Source: Desulfovibrio sp. UBA6121 (GTDB lineage Bacteria > Desulfobacterota > Desulfovibrionia > Desulfovibrionales > Desulfovibrionaceae). Taken from it: a DNA stretch of 30,983 bases. The DNA is taken from contig DIVX01000078.1 of the NCBI GenBank assembly GCA_002422505.1, forward strand, positions 7,018 through 38,000. Direction: 5' to 3'. Below the pieces are notes generated by a model. The model was given only the letters and a program-made list of their open reading frames with translations, ran no database searches and was not told the DNA's origin. Below, one piece after another: positions 1 through 6,461 of this stretch (the stretch's first letter is position 1; the number at the start of each line of letters is the position of its first letter). Made by a program: the position numbers and the translations under genes.

Positions 1-137
1 AGCGCAAGATCGCCCTGGAAGGCTTTGTGGGCATGCTGAACTTCGCCAAGGAAGTGCACGCCTCGGTCATGAGCCCCATTTGGAGTTTTGTGCCCCGGCG
101 CGAGAGCGGCCGCAACGTTTCGGAAGCGGAGGTCTAG
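1..137 (+). CDS. nifE: Nitrogenase cofactor scaffold protein NifE, 3' end only
   Basis: The open frame enters from the left edge (codons in phase from position 3) and stops with TAG at 135-137. About 44 C-terminal residues are visible, including GFVGMLNFAKEVHASVMSPI, which resembles the conserved C-terminal end of the NifD/NifE family. A nifN start codon follows one base after the stop. NifE pairs with NifN to form the scaffold on which the FeMo-cofactor precursor made by NifB matures. The position directly before nifN favours NifE over NifD. The rest of the gene is outside the window, so the assignment rests on a short tail plus context. Confidence 0.75.
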   Translation, partial: RKIALEGFVGMLNFAKEVHASVMSPIWSFVPRRESGRNVSEAEV

Positions 138-138
138 C

Positions 139-1590
139 ATGAACGCCGAAATCATCATGGATGCTCTTCCCGGCAGCGTGCCCGATAGTGAATCTGGCAG
201 CGAGCCCGGCAGCGGATTCGCCAGCGCGGGCGAATACAAGGGCGCAAGCCACGTTTCCACCACCAACGCCTGCAAGCTGTGCACCCCCCTTGGGGCCACC
301 CTGGCCTTCAAGGGCGTGGAGGGGGCCGTGCCCTTCCTGCACGGCAGCCAGGGCTGCGCCACCTACATGCGCCGTTACATCATCAGCCATTTCCGCGAGC
401 CCATGGACATCGCGTCCTCGGCCCTGGGCGAAAAGAACGCCATCTACGGCGGCGGGCCCAACCTCAAGAAGGGTCTCTTAAATGCCATGCAGAAGTACGG
501 CGCCGGGGTCATCGGCGTGGCCACCACCTGCCTCACCGAAACCATCGGCGACGACGTGCCGCGCATTCTGGCCGAGTTCCGGGCCGAGTTCAGCGACCTG
601 CCCCTGGCCGAGGTGGTGCACGTTTCCACCCCCAGCTACAACGGCACGCACATGGACGGTTTCCACGGCGCGGTGCTGGCCCTGGCGGAGCAGCTGTGCG
701 TGGAGCCCACGCCCGCCAATGGCCGCGTGAACATCCTGCCCGGCATGGTTTCCCCGGCGGATATCCGCCACCTGCGGGAGATCGCCCAGGGCTTTGGCCT
801 GATGCCCACCATTCTGCCGGACTATTCCGAGACCTTGGACGGCCCGGCGCTGCTGGAATACGAGAACCTGCCCTCCGGCGGCACCCCCGTGGCCGAGATT
901 CGCGCCATGGGCGGGGCTGCGGCCAGCATCGAGCTGGGCCGGGCCATTTCCGCCCAGGCCACGGCCGGAAGCTCCCTGCGCGACCGTTTCGGCGTGGGCC
1001 TGCACCGCCTGGGCCTGCCCATCGGCCTGCGCGAGTCCGACCGCTTCTTCGACGCCCTGAAGCAGATCAGCGGGCGCGAGACCCCGCGCGAGCTGGCCCT
1101 GGAGCGCGGCCGCTACATCGACGCTCTGGTGGACGGCCACAAGTACCTCTCCGGCATGCGGGCGGTGGTCTACGGGGAAGAGGACCTGTGCATCGGCCTC
1201 ACGAGCTTCCTGGCCGAGGTCGGCGTGATTCCCGTTCTGGTGGCCACCGGCGCACGCAACCGCAACCTGGCCGCCCACATAGAGGCCGCCTGCGGCAGCG
1301 TGCTGCGCCAAACCCCCATAGTGCGCGAGGGCGCGGATTTCTTCGACATAGTGGAAGAGGCCAAGACCCTTTCGCCCGACCTGCTGGTGGGCCACAGCAA
1401 GGGCCAGCGCGCCGCGCGCGACTGGAACGTGCCTCTGCTGCGCTGCGGCTTCCCCATCCACGACCGTTTTGGCGGGCAGCGCATGCTGCACCTGGGCTAC
1501 CGGGGCGCGCAAAGCCTGTTCGACCGCCTGGTGAACATGGTGCTGGAGAAGAAGCAGACCGACTCCGACATCGGCTACGGATACTTGTAA
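139..1590 (+). CDS. nifN: Nitrogenase FeMo-cofactor scaffold protein NifN
   Basis: This 483-residue protein is homologous to the nitrogenase beta subunit NifK. With NifE it forms the scaffold that carries the FeMo-cofactor precursor. The family-typical N-terminal block is present: STTNACKLCTPLGATLAF, then FLHGSQGC and HFREP, then TTCLTETIGDD. These contain the cysteines expected to hold the P-cluster-like Fe-S cluster. The C-terminal half has the usual Rossmann-like segments (VVYGEEDLCIGLTSFLAEVG; LLVGHSKG). An in-frame start at 88 overlaps nifE. ATG 139 is preferred because a GGAGG lies 6-11 bases upstream and it leaves one base after the nifE stop. Genes 5' and 3' are nif, so this is one operon. 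NifK itself is the main alternative and is unlikely directly before nifB. Confidence 0.9.
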   Translation: MNAEIIMDALPGSVPDSESGSEPGSGFASAGEYKGASHVSTTNACKLCTPLGATLAFKGVEGAVPFLHGSQGCATYMRRYIISHFREPMDIASSALGEKNAIYGGGPNLKKGLLNAMQKYGAGVIGVATTCLTETIGDDVPRILAEFRAEFSDLPLAEVVHVSTPSYNGTHMDGFHGAVLALAEQLCVEPTPANGRVNILPGMVSPADIRHLREIAQGFGLMPTILPDYSETLDGPALLEYENLPSGGTPVAEIRAMGGAAASIELGRAISAQATAGSSLRDRFGVGLHRLGLPIGLRESDRFFDALKQISGRETPRELALERGRYIDALVDGHKYLSGMRAVVYGEEDLCIGLTSFLAEVGVIPVLVATGARNRNLAAHIEAACGSVLRQTPIVREGADFFDIVEEAKTLSPDLLVGHSKGQRAARDWNVPLLRCGFPIHDRFGGQRMLHLGYRGAQSLFDRLVNMVLEKKQTDSDIGYGYL

Positions 1591-1618
1591 GCGCACTCAT
1601 ATTGGAAAGGAGCCGAAC

Positions 1619-2914
1619 ATGAACGTCATTATAGATGCCAAGTCCGTCAAGCACCCCTGTTTCAACAAGGAGGCTTCCGGCTCCTGCGGGCGCGTGCACC
1701 TGCCTGTGGCTCCCAAGTGCAACATCCAGTGCAACTACTGCAACCGCAAGTACGATTGCGTCAACGAATCGCGCCCGGGCGTGACCAGCGCCATCCTCAA
1801 GCCCTTCCAGGCCCTGGAATACGTGAAGCAGGTGCTGGAGAAGGAGCCGCGCATCACCGTGGTGGGCATTGCCGGCCCCGGCGACCCCATGGCCAACCCG
1901 GCGGAGACGCTGGAGACCATGCGCCTGATCCGCGAGAGCTTTCCGCACATGCTGTTCTGCCTTTCGAGCAACGGCCTGACCATGCCGGAATACGTGGACG
2001 ACCTGGCCTCGCTGGGCGTTACCCACGCCACCGTGACCATGAGCACCGTGGACCCAGCCATCGGCGCAAGCATCTACTCTTGGGTGCGCGACGGAAACGT
2101 GGTCTATCGCGGCCAGGCTGCGGCCGAACTGCTGCTCTCCCGCCAGCTCGCGGCCATCGCCGCGCTCAAGGCCCGCGGCCTGGCGGTCAAGGTCAACACC
2201 ATCATGATTCCCGGGGTGAACACCATTGACGACGGGGCCCCGCTGAAGGCCGTGGCCGAGAAGGCCCGCGAGCTTGGCGTGGACCTCATGAACCTGATGC
2301 CCATGCACCCCACTGCGGGCACTCCGTTCGGCGTTTTGCCCGAACCCGCCAAGGAGGCCGTGACCGCCGTGCGCGCGCAGATAGGCCACCTGGTGCCGCA
2401 GATGACACATTGCCGCCGTTGCCGGGCCGACGCCGTTGGACTCTTGTGCAACGACCGTTCCGGCGAACTGGGCGGCGTCCTGGCGTCCTGCGGGATGCTG
2501 CCCCCGCAGGGCCAGGACGATCGCCCGCATATAGCCGTGGCCACGCGCGAGGGCCTGCTCATCAACCAGCACCTGGGCGAGGCCAAGCGCTTCCAGATTT
2601 GGGGCAAGGATGGACTTGGGGCCTTCCGCCTGGTGGAGGAACGCCAGGCTCCCACCGCCGGGTGCGGCCCCAACCGCTGGGAGGAACTGGCCAAGCTGCT
2701 TTCCGATTGCCGGGCCGTGCTGGTGGGCGCCATCGGCGATGCGCCGCGCAAGATCCTCACCGAGCGGGGCATTGTGCCCGCCGCCTGCTCCGGTTTCATA
2801 GAGGACGCCCTGCGGGTGGCCTACGGCGAGACCGGCGTGGGCGGCCTGGAGGTGCTGCGGGCCAAGCAGGGCGGGTTGTCCAAGCCTTGCTGCGGCGCGG
2901 GCGACGGCTGCTAG
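1619..2914 (+). CDS. nifB: Nitrogenase cofactor biosynthesis radical SAM protein NifB with C-terminal NifX-like domain
   Basis: NifB converts Fe-S clusters and S-adenosylmethionine into NifB-co, the 8Fe-9S-C core of the nitrogenase cofactor. The radical SAM motif CxxxCxxC is at C34, C38 and C41 (KCNIQCNYCNRKYDC). Extra conserved cysteines sit at residues 14 and 23 (HPCFNKEASGSCGR). The core continues through GIAGPGDPMANP, and HCRRCRADAVGLL lies near residue 265. From about residue 301 to 400 there is a dinitrogenase iron-molybdenum cofactor (NifX/NafY-like) domain beginning RPHIAVATREGLLINQHLGE. This is the two-domain NifB form. The extreme C-terminus is Cys-rich (PCCGAGDGC). A GGAAAGGAG ribosome site precedes ATG 1619. 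The gene is 28 bases after nifN and is cotranscribed with it. Confidence 0.96.
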   Translation: MNVIIDAKSVKHPCFNKEASGSCGRVHLPVAPKCNIQCNYCNRKYDCVNESRPGVTSAILKPFQALEYVKQVLEKEPRITVVGIAGPGDPMANPAETLETMRLIRESFPHMLFCLSSNGLTMPEYVDDLASLGVTHATVTMSTVDPAIGASIYSWVRDGNVVYRGQAAAELLLSRQLAAIAALKARGLAVKVNTIMIPGVNTIDDGAPLKAVAEKARELGVDLMNLMPMHPTAGTPFGVLPEPAKEAVTAVRAQIGHLVPQMTHCRRCRADAVGLLCNDRSGELGGVLASCGMLPPQGQDDRPHIAVATREGLLINQHLGEAKRFQIWGKDGLGAFRLVEERQAPTAGCGPNRWEELAKLLSDCRAVLVGAIGDAPRKILTERGIVPAACSGFIEDALRVAYGETGVGGLEVLRAKQGGLSKPCCGAGDGC

Positions 2915-2933
2915 GGCCGCGCCGGGGCGGGGC

Positions 2934-3162
2934 ATGAACGCGCTGGCGCTGCTGGGCTTTGCAGCCGTCAGCCTCATGCTGTTCCGCGCTCTGGAGGGCA
3001 GCAGTCCCTGGTTCGTGCTGGCCTTCGCAGGCTCCGGCGTCATGCGTTCGGCCTATGGCGTTTTTGCACAGGGCCTGGCCCTTCGGGCTGGTGGAGGGCG
3101 TGTGGTCGCTGGTGGCCCTGGGCCGGTGGCGCATACTGCGCACACGTAACGGATGGAGTTGA
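2934..3162 (+). pseudogene. Small hydrophobic protein, frameshifted at a T5 run
   Basis: From ATG 2934 the first frame reads MNALALLGFAAVSLMLFRAL, then PWFVLAFAGSGVMRSAYGV, a hydrophobic small-protein pattern. It then degenerates into GGGRVVAGGPGPVAHTAHT and stops at 3149. The neighbouring frame continues sensibly from the same place (HRAWPFGLVEGVWSLVALGR, stop 3162). Dropping one T from the run at 3061-3065 joins the halves into a 75-residue protein, AYGVLHRAWPFGLVEGVWS across the junction. This recalls small membrane proteins with an AWPFG-VE-W-LVAL pattern, which I remember without a name. It lies 19 bases after nifB and before the operon terminator. The cause could be a real mutation, a sequencing error or slippage. 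Confidence 0.65.
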
Positions 3163-3186
3163 AGCGGCACGGGTTGTTTGGACGCA

Positions 3187-3216
3187 AGCCCTCCGGGTAA
3201 CACCGGGGGGCTTTTT
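3187..3216 (+). terminator. Intrinsic terminator closing the nif operon
   Basis: A 10-bp stem (AGCCCTCCGG with CCGGGGGGCT, one G-T wobble) has a 6-base loop and runs into five Ts (3212-3216). It lies 25 bases after the end of the frameshifted small gene, so it should end the nifEN-nifB transcript. Confidence 0.85.
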
Positions 3217-3235
3217 GCGTGCGCCAGGCAAGAGC

Positions 3236-3265
3236 GTAATACATAGTCCTCTGGTATGTATTTAC
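3236..3265. repeat. Inverted repeat in the gap between the nif terminator and the FGE-like gene
   Basis: GTAATACATA and TATGTATTTAC are near-perfect inverted arms around a 9-base spacer; one extra T breaks the symmetry. The repeat lies in the AT-richer part of the 237-base gap 3217-3453, about 190 bases before the next start codon. It could be an operator or an RNA hairpin. I see no convincing sigma-70 promoter beside it. Confidence 0.4.
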
Positions 3266-3453
3266 TGCGCGCCGCAGCCACACGAGAACAGTGATTTCGC
3301 TATGCTGTGCTTCTGCGCAGTGTTGCTCGGCAGAAAATATCATACGCGCGCAGCAATCTCGCCCTGCGCATTGCCTTGGTGCGTAAAGTGCGCTACGGAA
3401 CAATAAAGAGAATCATCACCGTTTCGTGTTGCACAGAGCACAAGGAGGCCAAA

Positions 3454-4245
3454 ATGCGCAGGGAGTTCGCACGTATCGTCCTGACCATGCTTGCCGTCTG
3501 CCTGGCGGCGGCGCAGACCCTGGCTGCCCCGGCTGGCGCACGGCAAGCCGCCTGGACCGATCCCGTCACCGGCATGGAATTTGTGTGGGTGCCGCAGGGC
3601 TGCTATAAAATGGGCGATACCTTCGGCGCGGCGGAGTCTGACGAGAAGCCCGTGCACGAGGTGTGCGTAGACGGCTTCTGGCTGGGCAAGACCCCGGTGA
3701 CGCAAGCCCAGTGGACGCAGGTCATGGGCGCGAATCCCTCGAAGTTCAAGGGCGGCGAGAAGAACCCCGTGGACTCCATTTCCTGGGACGACGCCAAGCG
3801 TTACGCGGCCAAGCTTTCCACCCTTTCCAAGGGCGCGGAGCGCTACCGCCTGCCCACCGAGGCCGAGTGGGAATACGCCTGCCGCAGCGGCGGCAAGCAT
3901 GAAATGTTCGCGGGCGGGGCCGATGCGGGCAAGGTGGCTTGGTACAACGCCAACAGCGAAGGCGCCACGCATCCCGTGGCCGCCAAGGAGCCCAACGGCC
4001 TGGGCCTGTACGACATGAGCGGCAACGTTTTTCAGTGGGTGGAGGACATGTACGAGAAGGAGGCCTACGCCCGGCATGGCCGCAACAACCCGGTGCAGAC
4101 CACGGGCTGGGGCCGCGTGGCGCGCGGCGGCTGGTGGGGGGGCGAGGCCAACTGCGTGCGCTGCACCTTCCGCTGCTACCAGTCCGACCGCTGCAAGCCC
4201 GCCAGCACGGGCATGCGGCTGGTGCGCCTGGGGCAGAATCCTTAG
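3454..4245 (+). CDS. Secreted formylglycine-generating-enzyme-like (SUMF1 family) protein
   Basis: This 263-residue protein has an N-terminal signal peptide (RIVLTMLAVCLAAAQTLAAP) followed by one complete FGE-sulfatase/SUMF1 fold. Family hallmarks are FVWVPQGCYKMGD, VHEVCVDGFWLGKTPVTQAQW, NPVDSISWDDAKRYAAKLS, YRLPTEAEWEYACRSG, GLYDMSGNVFQWVED and RVARGGWWGG. True aerobic FGE activates sulfatases with a copper-binding Cys pair near the C-terminus. Here that segment reads GGWWGGEANCVRCTFRCYQ, so the usual pair is not clearly present. The protein may be a binding or structural member of the family. ATG 3454 is chosen for its AAGGAGG site and because the signal peptide begins there; upstream in-frame starts extend into non-coding sequence. 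No sulfatase gene is nearby. Confidence 0.85.
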   Translation: MRREFARIVLTMLAVCLAAAQTLAAPAGARQAAWTDPVTGMEFVWVPQGCYKMGDTFGAAESDEKPVHEVCVDGFWLGKTPVTQAQWTQVMGANPSKFKGGEKNPVDSISWDDAKRYAAKLSTLSKGAERYRLPTEAEWEYACRSGGKHEMFAGGADAGKVAWYNANSEGATHPVAAKEPNGLGLYDMSGNVFQWVEDMYEKEAYARHGRNNPVQTTGWGRVARGGWWGGEANCVRCTFRCYQSDRCKPASTGMRLVRLGQNP

Positions 4246-4257
4246 GCGCGGCGGCAG

Positions 4258-4914
4258 CTAACGCACAAAACGCAGGGCGTCGATCCAGAGGGTGACGCCC
4301 TGGTCTGCGTTTCCAGCTGGCCAGCGGCCCGCCTCCAGGCCGATGCACAGATCTTCCACGCTGTCGGGCCGGAGCACGTTGTCGCCGGGGCGAAGGCCCT
4401 GCCGAGCGGCCTGCGCCGCCCAGCCGGGCAGGGGTGCCAGCGCGCCGTAGGGCAGCCGCAGCAGCTTCCACTGCGTGCCGATGACGAAGGAGCCGAAGGA
4501 GCGGTCGCGCGCGGCGCGGTCCTGGGTGTTGGAGGTGGTGAGCACCAGAATTCCGGCCACCGGGGCCGAGGCCCGGATGCGGAACTCCACGGCGCGGGTT
4601 TTGTACAGGTCGCGCCGGGTGGCGCTTGCCAGGCCCAGGCAGGCGCGCGGGGCCTCGGGACTGCTTTTGTGGCCGGGCAGGGGCGTCAGGTCCACGCGGA
4701 AGCGGCTTGGCTCGGCGGCGTCGGCGCGCACCGCAATGCGCACGCCCGGCTCCAGGCGCTCGCCCAGGGGCCAGGTGCCGTCCGCCGGGGTGGCTTGCTC
4801 GCCCGGCTGCACGCGCAGGGGCGCGGCGGGGTCGCCCGCATCTTCCGGCAAACCGGCTAGGGCGGGCGCGGCCAGGCTCAGGCAGAGCAGGGCGCAGAGG
4901 ATGATGCGGCGCAC
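4258..4914 (-). CDS. Secreted protein with a C-terminal carbohydrate-binding-like beta-sandwich (tentative)
   Basis: The frame is open to 5211, but the upstream part is low-quality sequence. GTG at 4912-4914 has a GGAGG five bases upstream and starts a clear signal peptide (RRIILCALLCLSLAAPALAG). This gives 218 residues. The second half (AVEFRIRASAPVAGILVLTT, WKLLRLPYGAL, LWIDALRFVR at the end) looks like a galactose-binding-like jelly roll as in CBM11 or CIA30 domains. That is a pattern judgement, not a firm match. No catalytic motif is visible. It is convergent with the FGE-like gene, with 12 bases between stops and no terminator seen. Its substrate and role are unknown. Confidence 0.65.
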   Translation of the reverse strand: MRRIILCALLCLSLAAPALAGLPEDAGDPAAPLRVQPGEQATPADGTWPLGERLEPGVRIAVRADAAEPSRFRVDLTPLPGHKSSPEAPRACLGLASATRRDLYKTRAVEFRIRASAPVAGILVLTTSNTQDRAARDRSFGSFVIGTQWKLLRLPYGALAPLPGWAAQAARQGLRPGDNVLRPDSVEDLCIGLEAGRWPAGNADQGVTLWIDALRFVR

Positions 4915-5245
4915 GGGGCCTCCGAAGAAATCACGCTGGCCCATGGTAGGGCAGGCCGGGCGGCGAGGCAAGCCTGCCATGACGATGCGCGGTTCCGGCG
5001 GCGTGCCGCTTCGGGGCGCGTGGGGCTGGCGGACCCTGAAGGTGGAGAAGATGTTTTGGGTTGTGCCTGCGGTGAGGGCACAGCCGCCCACCTGGAAACA
5101 GGGCCGTTGCCGTTTGCTGGGCGGCTGGCCACGAAAGGCAACGAAACAAGCCCCGATCCTTGCGTGCGGCGGACCGGGGCTTGGGAGGGCGGGCGCGCAG
5201 TGCGCCAGCATGGAACTGTCTGGATGTGCGCGGAAACAGCGCCGC
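4915..5245. other. Intergenic region without a supported gene
   Basis: This 331-base gap holds the upstream region of the minus-strand secreted gene and the 3' end of the TSUP transcript. It includes the inverted repeat GGCAGGC/GCCTGCC (4950-4956, 4972-4978), the palindrome AGGCAAGCCT inside it, and the TSUP terminator at 5148-5182. Open frames crossing it have no recognisable content. Confidence 0.5.
5148..5182 (-). terminator. Terminator of the TSUP transporter gene
   Basis: Arms AAGCCCCGATCC (5148-5159) and GGACCGGGGCTT (5171-5182) pair except at one position. On the minus strand the stem is followed by a short T-rich GTTTCGTT. It lies about 60 bases beyond the TSUP stop codon. Confidence 0.7.
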
Positions 5246-6205
5246 TCAGGCCAGGGAATCCAGCACGTACTTCACCGCCAGGAACACCAGCAGGCCGGAG
5301 AGCATCCACTTGATGTAGCGCGCGGGCACGAACTTTTGGCAGCGCGCGCCCAGGTACATGCCCACCATGCCGCCAATGCCGAAGAGAAAGCCCAGCGTCC
5401 AGTCCGGCGCAACGGACATGGTTGGGTAGAAGGGGGCGATGGCCTGGTAGAAGGCCACCCCGGCCACGCTGGTGATGAAGGTGCCCATGAGGGCCGCCCC
5501 GGCCACGGTGTATACCGGCAGGCCGAAGAACGACACGAAGAAGGGCGCGATGATGGCCCCGCCGCCGATGCCGTAGGTGCCGCCGATGATGCCCACGATG
5601 AAGGACAAGCCCAGGATGCCCCAAGTGGGCACGTCGTAGGTTTCGCCATAGAACTCGTAGGCGATGCGCGTGCTGTTGAAGCGCAGCACCCGCACGGCGG
5701 CCAGCTTTTCGCCGCTGGCCTCCCTGGCCTTGGCCAGCTCGCGGAAGCGCGCCACCTGCTCCTGGAAGCGCTGCTCCGCCGCCTTGGCCCCGCCGGTTTG
5801 GCCGCGCAGCTGCTTCAGCAGGTCAAGGGTCATGCGCGCGCCGATGTATAGCAGCACGCAGGCCATGAAGAGCTTGAAGCTCTTGGCGTCGGGCAGGTAC
5901 TGCACCCGCACTATGGCCCCTATGAGCACCCCCGGCAGCGTGCCCACAATGACCACCCAGGTAAGCGGCCAGACCATGCGGCCCTCGCGGATGAAGCGCC
6001 ACACCCCGCTGGGGATGGCCACGATGTTGTAAAATTGGTTGGTGGAGCTCACCGAGGGATTGACGTAGCCCAGCACGCTCATTTGGAAGGGCAACAGCAA
6101 AAACGCGCCGGAAACTCCGCCCATGGAGGTGAAGAAAGAGATGACCAGCGAAACCAGCGGGGGAACCCAGGGTTGCACCTCGATGCCTGCGACTTCGAAG
6201 AGCAT
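5246..6205 (-). CDS. TSUP (TauE/SafE) family membrane transporter
   Basis: This 319-residue integral membrane protein has the two-halves arrangement of TauE/SafE exporters. The first half contains WVPPLVSLVISFFTSMGGVS, and the second repeats the pattern in FIVGIIGGTYGIGGGAIIAP. The family moves sulfur-containing anions and related organic or oxyanions. An unusual hydrophilic insert of roughly 60 residues (about 135-200) separates the halves and includes the charged stretch EQRFQEQVARFRELAKAREA. ATG 6205 has a GGAGG site upstream. The gene is divergent from a TunR-like regulator, and TunR proteins are known to repress TSUP genes in sulfate reducers. A role in tungstate or molybdate handling is therefore the best inference, with sulfite or sulfonate export the alternative. 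Confidence 0.9.
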   Translation of the reverse strand: MLFEVAGIEVQPWVPPLVSLVISFFTSMGGVSGAFLLLPFQMSVLGYVNPSVSSTNQFYNIVAIPSGVWRFIREGRMVWPLTWVVIVGTLPGVLIGAIVRVQYLPDAKSFKLFMACVLLYIGARMTLDLLKQLRGQTGGAKAAEQRFQEQVARFRELAKAREASGEKLAAVRVLRFNSTRIAYEFYGETYDVPTWGILGLSFIVGIIGGTYGIGGGAIIAPFFVSFFGLPVYTVAGAALMGTFITSVAGVAFYQAIAPFYPTMSVAPDWTLGFLFGIGGMVGMYLGARCQKFVPARYIKWMLSGLLVFLAVKYVLDSLA

Positions 6206-6292
6206 GGCGGCCTCCGGCGGGGAAGCGGGCGGCCTGTGCGCCGCGCCGGTTTGACGTGCTGCGGGGTGGAATCACTCTCACGCATACTTGTA

Positions 6293-6378
6293 TTTTCGTG
6301 ACTATAAGATAACGCCGCCAAAATAGATTGTCACGCGAATTTTGCGCCGCGCGCAACATTTTTTTTGAGTCACGAAAA
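6293..6378. promoter_or_regulatory. Candidate TunR operator region between tunR and the TSUP gene
   Basis: Two exact 11-base copies lie in inverted orientation: TTTTCGTGACT at 6293-6303 and AGTCACGAAAA at 6368-6378. A third, weaker copy (GTCACGCGAA, 6330-6339) has the same orientation as the second. The spacer is AT-rich, unlike the surrounding genes. TunR proteins are reported to bind a motif of about 30 bp. I cannot recall its consensus well enough to confirm a match, so the link rests on repetition, placement over the TSUP promoter and the neighbouring regulator gene. Confidence 0.55.
6306..6334 (-). promoter_or_regulatory. Candidate sigma-70 promoter for the TSUP gene
   Basis: On the minus strand, GTGACA (5 of 6 to TTGACA; plus 6329-6334) is separated by 17 bases from TATCTT (4 of 6 to TATAAT; plus 6306-6311). 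Transcription would begin near 6299, inside the CGTGAC element at 6293-6303. Another GTCACG copy overlaps the -35. This is the geometry expected for repression. Confidence 0.55.
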
Positions 6379-6461
6379 CTTATGAATTCGGCACTTGGCA
6401 CGAGGGCCGTTTCACAATATCTGTTAGGCATGAACATGAATAACCGAAGTGACGAGTTGCC

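Noticed and set aside
3307..3453. Upstream start of the FGE-like gene
   Set aside because: It adds 49 residues before the signal peptide and has no ribosome site.
4915..5211. Upstream extension of the minus-strand secreted protein
   Set aside because: The added sequence lacks family pattern, includes the TSUP terminator, and precedes a clear signal peptide starting at GTG 4914.
6395..6420. TTGGCACG resembling a sigma-54 -24 element upstream of tunR
   Set aside because: The -12 GC at the required spacing is absent (GT at 6409-6410), so it is not a complete sigma-54 promoter.
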